A DNA stretch of 64,000 bases, taken from NCBI GenBank assembly GCA_029204225.1, contig CM055112.1, forward strand, positions 26,674,118 to 26,738,117, read 5' to 3'. The position numbers were made by a program, and so were the translations under genes. This document shows positions 57,927 to 64,000 of the stretch, piece by piece; position 1 is the first letter of the stretch, and every line of letters starts with the position of its first letter. The notes below the pieces were generated by a model. That model saw nothing but the letters and a program-made list of their open reading frames with translations. It was not told where the DNA came from and did not search any database. This DNA comes from Diphasiastrum complanatum (taxonomy: Eukaryota; Streptophyta; Lycopodiopsida; Lycopodiales; Lycopodiaceae).

Positions 57927-58890
57927 TACTTGGCCAGATTGTGTAGCACAACTAAAACCATAGAAGTTATTGAAGCAGATGATAGAATAGCACAACTGAA
58001 GCCATAGAAGTTACTGAAGCAGATGATAGAATCACTTGGCAAGATTGAATAGCACAACTGAAACCATAGAAGTTACTGAAGCAGATGATAGAATCACTTG
58101 GCTAGATTGAATAGCACAACTGAAGCCATAGAAGTTCCTGAATAGAATCACTTGGCCAGATTGAATAGCACAACTGAAGCCATAGAAGTTACTGAAGCAG
58201 ATGATAGAATCACTTGGCCAGATTGAAAATGGCACAACTGAAACATAAAAGTTACTGAAGCAGATGATAGAATCACTTGGCCAGATTGAATAGCACAACT
58301 GAAACATAGAAGTTACTGAAGCAGATGAAAGAATCACTTGGCCAGATTGAATAGCACAACTGAAACCATAGAAGTTACTGAAGGAGATGATAGAATCACT
58401 TGGCCAGATTGAATAGCACCACTGAAACCATAGAAGTTATTGAAGGAGATGATAGAATCACTTGGCCAGATTGAATAGCACCACTGAAACCATAGAAGTT
58501 ATTGAAGGAGATGATAGAATCACTTGGCCAGATTGAATAGCACAACTGAAACCATAGAAGTTATTGAAGGAGATGATAGAATCACTTGGCCAGATTGAAT
58601 AGCACAACTGAAACCATAGAAGTTATTGAAGCAGATGATAGAATCACTTGACCAGATTGAATAGCAGAACTGAAACCATAGAAGTCATTGAAGCAGATGA
58701 TAGAATCACTTGGCCAGATTGAATAGCACAACTGGAACCATAGAAGTTATTGAAGGAGATGATAGAATCACTTGGCCAGATTGAATAGCACCACTGAAAC
58801 CATAGAAGTTATTGAAGGAGATGATAGAATCACTTGGCCAGATTGAATAGCACAACTGAAACCATAGAAGTTATTGAAGCAGATGACGGA
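57927..58890. repeat. 62-bp tandem repeat (minisatellite), about 16 units
   Basis: The unit contains AGATGATAGAATCACTTGGC and CAGATTGAATAGCACAACTG and ends GAAGTTATTGAAGG. The exact 62-bp step is seen, for example, at 58385 to 58447. Early units are more divergent and one or two are truncated; central units are nearly identical, with GGAG/GCAG and CACAACTG/CACCACTG variants alternating. Since 62 is not a multiple of three, the minus-strand frames across it are not conserved coding repeats. Confidence 0.95.
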
Positions 58891-59659
58891 ATTTCTCAAG
58901 TACGTCGGGATGAGGAAAACCCATGATGACAGAAAATCCTAAGCATAAGAGTACTAGAATAGAAAGGATATGGTCAGCGATTTTGACGTATGCCAAACAT
59001 TAAAAGAGCTCAATCTTGAACGATCTCTCTATTGCAATGAAAAATGAATATGAGATGTTGAAGATGCAAGGGACCAGGGTAATGCCATTACCGAAATTTT
59101 GCTGAAGGAGGAAGACCCTTTCTCTTGTTGCTCACTGCGCTGCATCCTCCGATTGAGTAAGATGGAACTCGTGAGTGAAAGACAGGTTTTTGCATATGAG
59201 TCGATCCACATCTGATGAACTAAAACTACACGCAGCTGCATCTATCTAACTATCGGTGGGTTTCAATTGAAGGTAAGAAAATTCAGATGTACTTCCTTGG
59301 ATCGGCTCAATAGCTCTTCTTCTGCCACTAGTTGTGCGAATTCGATGCTTAAATAGAAAGGCGAGCCTGGAAATCAGAAATGTGAAATGTGCATCTGTGA
59401 TCATCGTTGGCATTGCAGCAGCCGCAGCCGAGGCTTGGATTCATCATTAGGCAAAGGGGAGACGGAATCTTTTTCTGTTTCCTTTTCCTTTTGCTTTTGC
59501 TTTTCCTTTCCTTTTGCTTTTGCTTTTGCTTTTCCTTTTGATTTGGGTTTGCAGGTGCAATAAGCGGCAGACAGCTGCGTGCACGGTAAAGTTGAATGTG
59601 TTGTCTCCTCCATGTGGCCTTAGGAAGCTCAGGACACAAAAATTACAAAATGCAGTCTT

Positions 59660-59662
<3 letters not shown>
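58891..59662. other. No gene recognised
   Basis: A (CCTTTTGCTTTT)n-like short repeat lies at 59475-59540; no credible ORF. Confidence 0.4.
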
Positions 59663-59710
<48 letters not shown>

Positions 59711-59738
59711 ACACACACACACACACACACACACGCGG

Positions 59739-59782
<44 letters not shown>
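59663..59782. repeat. Compound (TC)n(AC)n(TC)n microsatellite
   Basis: TC 59663-59704, AC about 59710-59734, a GCGGGT interruption, then TC 59741-59782. Confidence 0.98.
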
Positions 59783-59784
<2 letters not shown>

Positions 59785-61179
59785 GGGTTGTGTTATGATT
59801 TGGTGTCTTGGGTCTAGGTCCAACCATCCTACCATTTACACAAGCCATCATTGAGCAATGAGTGATTTGACAACTACTATGTGGAGTGTTTAGTTGGCTT
59901 AGAGAAGGTTAGCTAACATGAAAGCCATAGCCGGCCAACAAGTAGCTTTCACCTGTTTGGTGTTTTGTGGTGTTGTGTCTCATCATTGCACAAGGTGAGT
60001 TATTTTTTTATTGATTTGTTGCTCGTATTGATCTTTGTGATTTTTTTGTTTAAATTACTGGTTTTTTTTTGGTGCAATTGTTGCTAAACTATTTTGGTAG
60101 AACGATTTGGCTACAAATCTTGCAAGGATATTTAAGGTTGGGAATGAGCTAGAGACTAGAAAGGTGGATACTAGCTAAGATGGCGAAGTTGGGAACATTA
60201 GCTATTGGAGTTTGTTGAAGTATTGTGCAAGGTAGTTAATTCAGAATTGCCATTTTACAAGTGGATGAAGGGGATTGTGGTTATGATATTTTGTGCTTAG
60301 TTTACATAGATGGCAACGTAATTATAGTTCTAAGATGTTTAATTTTGATTTAGGATTTATAAAATCGATGAAATGCGTAGTGATTTTATGTTTGTTGAAC
60401 ATAATCCACTTTTGTGATGTTCCCATCCACAACTTCAAGAATAATATGATTAAGAAACTTCAGTAAGTATAACCTAGATAGGGATTTAGTACAAAATAAG
60501 TCTTGAAATTTGAACAATGGGGCTTGCTTCAAGAGTAGATCCTCCAAAATGGATGCAACTAGAAAATGATTTGTAGAGAGCTTTGTGCTATTTTAATCAT
60601 GTGCATAGGTTGACATTTTGGGTGACTATGGCAAAGCACGAGTATAACACTTCCTGAGAGACAATGAGAGCTTTTGTTACTGGTTGCAATAAGAATAGGA
60701 ATGAAGATCTTACTAGCAATGCAAACAATTGCGACACATTGATCGAAGATTTTCTTCATAGGTTTCATGGTCGATGAGGCTTGGATAGTTGTCAAGATTG
60801 TGACGATCCACAAGCTCCTATGATTGGAAAGGAGAGATGACATTTTTTCACTTCATGGACAATGTCAGAATACACACCAAAAAAGCATATCAGCGAGGGT
60901 GAAATGTAGACAACATCGATGATATAGATGATATATATAACAAAACAATTCATTACTTTGGGCCAAGACTTTCGTTGTTGACCTGAAAGGTTTTATGATT
61001 ATAATCATAGCTACAAATGTGAAATTTTCTTGGTGGCATCCAACAATACATGCATTTTCCACTTATGGGTCTATATTTTGCAATTGATTCATTGTCATTA
61101 GGGGATATTAGAACTCAAAAAGATGCACATAACTACGTCAACAATAAACAAGTTCAAATAAACAATGTGGAATGAATGA
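59783..61179. other. No gene recognised
   Basis: Broken plus-strand frames around 60545-60770 (MRAFVTGCNKNRNEDL and so on) have coding-like composition but match nothing I know. They could be part of transposon copy C or an unrelated remnant. Confidence 0.35.
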
Positions 61180-62055
61180 CAATCATACTTGAAAGCTCTA
61201 ATTCTTTTCTTTTGATTGCCCTTGTATAAGGATAAGTCATCAATATTCTTCTTTGATATCCTTTTTCTAACATGTTTTGGTTTGAGCTCCGAAGACTAGT
61301 GATTATAGTATTCAGTTCTGATATAGATTCCTTGAGTGCAAAGATTTCATTTCTAGTGTGCTACACATAATATTGTTGCAATTGTTGACAAGGATACTGT
61401 AATTGTTGATTAGCATACAGTAATTTTGCATTATGCATGCCAAAATCTCACAACCTTTGACAATATCCAAGTAATCTGCTATGCCCTTCACATACAACTA
61501 TGAGGAAATGACTAATAGACTTAAAATTGGGACGTAAACTGATACTTGGATCTTTACGATAAACTTTTCCATCTACCCACAAATCTACATGCTTATGATT
61601 ATTTTTTCTCAAATATTCAACTAGTGCAGTAGCATTTTCTACAACTATTAAAACAAAAAATTGATCATGGAAAAGATTGATCAAAAGATGTCAAAAGAAT
61701 GATCATCATTACTTCGTATTGGCTATGTCGAGCTCATAATTCTTTTGCCTCATATTTTACTACGAGCATACAAAGATTTCAAAAGTGCTCATAGTGCTCC
61801 TGCTACATATTTTGCAACAAGCATATCAAGATTTCAAGTTGGCAGAGCATGCAAAGCAATTTTGGCTTACGTTATTACAAAGCACACTTAATTAATTAAT
61901 GTATAAAGTAACTATACTAGTTAGAATGCGAGCAATACCGGAAACTGAAAAATGGCAATCAAATGTTACCGGTTTCCATTCTCTCTCTATGTAACCTCTC
62001 TCTAAAATCAAATTTCTTAAAGGGCCCATTTTGAGTCCATATTTTCCCTAATGTG
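61180..62055 (-). mobile_element. DDE-like DNA transposon copy C, 5' part
   Basis: The minus-strand outer end (62055) reads CACATTAGGGAAAATATGGA, followed by CTCAAAATGGGCCC, matching the termini of copies A and B. An exon from about 61650 has HKHVDLWVDGKVY and RLLGYCQ, matching KHIDLWVRGDLY and LLGYCQAMDSR of copy A at the same spacing from the end. Then comes a coiled-coil-like stretch (EIFALKESISELNTIITSLR) with two stops. The catalytic core and the other end were not found. Confidence 0.7.
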
Positions 62056-63040
62056 AAACAAGTATATGTACAAAGGGATTAAGAGACAAAGAAGGGTGTG
62101 CCTCATCTAGTTTTAGGGATTTCATCGACGCACAAGTTTTGAGAATTCAATCGATTAGCTACACCATGGCTTCTTTGTGTCAACAAGAAAATGCAAAAGA
62201 TGTGTCCACAACAAGATTCATCATGGTTCAATGGAGTAATATGTGCATAATTTGCACTAGGGCATTCTAGAACGCATTCAGATCGGCATTTTGGAATTAG
62301 GGCTAGGGTTTTTCAGAACGCTATTTTTTTGTTTTTTGCTTTGCCTTAAAAAAAATTGGTTTTCCTTGGAAACAAAAGTTTAGCACAAGTGTCAAAAAAT
62401 TGAGCTGAACTACATGAAGAGCATGCAAAGGTCTCTATAGAAACCTATTGGAATTGTTCAGACTATTGACATGAAATATACATTATTGGAGTAACCTATT
62501 AAAGGCCTTGCTAGAATATGTCTTGTTGAAATATTTATATCAAAATCAAAAGAGACTTGCAATTATTGCAAATGTAGTCCGTTTCAAGAAGAAAGACTAT
62601 GATAGTATATCTTTCATTTTGTGACATTTGTTGACATACTCTCAGTTGAGCATAGATGTTTCCAAGAACGTTCTCAACAAAATGCTTCCTTGTTGCAACT
62701 ACCTATGGTAATTTGTTGCAACTACCTATGTGAACAAGCTACTATAGACTATGGTAATTTTGATTTGGTGCTTGATCATAAAAGAGAATGATACCGCTTT
62801 ACAATTTGATTGGCAACCAATTGGAGTTCAACTTAAAACTTGGGGAATTCATAGTAGAGCTTATAGCATAGTAACAAATTTTTTGTGAAAAGTACAGTAC
62901 TAAGAACCATAAATGGATCTTTGAATGATCCACAAGGTGATTGTATGCTTGTTAAACAATCTATCAGAAACTAGTCATCAGAAAACAAGATCTAGTTTAG
63001 CAGCTTGATAGGAAACAAGTAGAGACAATCAAAGCAATTA
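62056..63040. other. No gene recognised
   Basis: AT-rich sequence, no supported feature. Confidence 0.4.
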
Positions 63041-63049
63041 GTATAATCC

Positions 63050-63567
63050 AACTCCACACGTGTGGAAATAAGGCTGTAGTACGGCCTGTAGACAATGTTT
63101 ACAAAGTGCCAAAGCTGGGTTTCATTGGAAAAATAGAGTAATCACCATACAATGAGAGGAAACTCGAGTTTCTCCTTGAGGCTCCAAAAAGTTTCTATCT
63201 TCTCACTATGGAGAATGGGAATACATAGTAAAACACACTTCCTTTGCAAAGTTAGGTGAAAATCCAGCATGTAATAAGGAAGTAGACTCCATTTTCTTGC
63301 CCTAATGTGAAAACCCTAGCCTGGATCCAAGAGTCATGCTTGGTAGGTGCATGGTAGGTACAAATCTCATCATAAATCATGGTCTAGATCCTACAAAGTA
63401 GGAATCACTACCAAATAGACACAACCACTCCTCTTGACTCGCGGTAACCTACTTTAGGTGTGTATGTACAAGTGGCACTTTGGCCATTGAAGTAACCAAC
63501 AAACAATATTGACAAAATGTACAATATTCTACATGGCTAGATTTGCCAATTTAGACAATTTTTCACA
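63050..63567 (-). repeat. Possible solo or decayed copia-type LTR
   Basis: On the plus strand it begins near CCACACGTGTGGAAATAAGG and ends GATTTGCCAATTTAGACAATTTTTCACA. The Copia-3 LTR has the same layout: CACACGTGTGGATTG at one end and TTTTTGCCAATTTCTCACA at the other. The middle is not obviously similar and no duplication was found, so this is tentative. Confidence 0.3.
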
Positions 63568-64000
63568 TTTTTATCCATCATAGTAAAAAAAAAGCTTAAA
63601 CTAAATATTGATGTTTCAAAAAAAAAAAACTTGCAATCTAAGTTCTAGTACGCTCATAGTTTTGGAATTCAATGGATTATGATTGATGAAGATTTTAAAT
63701 ATTTATGATTGATAGATCATAAATAGGTATTTAATTATTATCTAAGGATTATTAGAAAATGTGATGATTCTTAAGAATGACGAGTAATTCTCAATCTTTT
63801 GAATGAGTCAAGAATTTAGATCAGTGACTTAAAAAATCTAAATCGTTTTACTCCAGTGATTCTATTGAGAACATATGTGTCTCACAGACGTTCTCATGAA
63901 GTAAATTATTTCACTTATGGAGAGTTTGCTTAGTTTAGTGGATAATACTCTACTATCAATTGTCGTCTATAAGTGCTTGTGTACAGTTTTTCAACTTGGA
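63568..64000. other. No gene recognised
   Basis: AT-rich sequence to the end of the window. Confidence 0.4.

Noticed and set aside
57927-58890. CRISPR array
   Set aside because: The repeats are contiguous 62-bp tandem units without unique spacers, and the sequence is eukaryotic.
60559-61062. Minus-strand ORFs of 94 and 65 residues as genes
   Set aside because: Compositions are unremarkable, and the opposite strand has equally long broken frames; no motif or promoter support.

Overview
This is a stretch of repeat-packed plant nuclear DNA. It is almost entirely transposable elements in various states of decay, with long (GA)n, (CT)n and (CA)n microsatellites and no convincing ordinary host gene. 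Ty1/copia, Ty3/gypsy (a lineage with a TGGCG-type primer site and a chromodomain lineage), CACTA-like sequence and tRNA-derived SINEs all point to a land plant with a large genome. A fern or gymnosperm is plausible, but the sequence does not settle the species.

Layout. 1-3071: decayed copia element, 5' end outside the window. About 3100-16122: Ty3/gypsy element with probable 5' LTR, primer site, long leader, broken pol and an extra reading frame after pol; its 3' LTR is missing. 8738-13884: a complete but internally deleted copia element inserted exactly in the gypsy integrase. 16123-16673: inverted LTR fragment of the same copia family with a huge (GA)n expansion. 17360-25518: complete minus-strand LTR element with perfect 5-bp target duplication that carries gag but no recognisable pol. 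26831-27240: minus-strand LTR and primer site of another element. 27255-28220: truncated copy of an unclassified DDE-like DNA transposon. 28-37 kb: microsatellites, a foldback repeat, two 86-bp tRNA-like SINEs with perfect target duplications, a perfect 26-bp palindrome and unidentified ORFs.

37533-50956 is the most interesting part: a DNA transposon bounded by near-identical inverted termini. It carries four genes. On the plus strand are a DDE-like transposase (38035-40623) and an unknown acidic-tailed protein (40888-46718), the latter split by a young copia insertion (41475-46551). On the minus strand are a histone H3-like protein (48367-47117) with the exact ARTKQTAR tail start, an RS/Q/P-rich insert and a complete H3 histone fold, and a spliced protein with a BAH-like domain (50071-48996). 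Each gene is nearly intact but broken by one or a few lesions (nonsense codons, or frameshifts in the transposase). A histone tail mimic plus a BAH-like chromatin-reader domain suggests a transposon that carries its own chromatin toolkit. Two further relatives of the transposase lie at 27255-28220 and 61180-62055.

50957-64000: chromodomain gypsy 3' end, a copia scrap, a decayed CACTA-type transposase, a 62-bp minisatellite of about 16 units, more microsatellites, and the third transposon copy.
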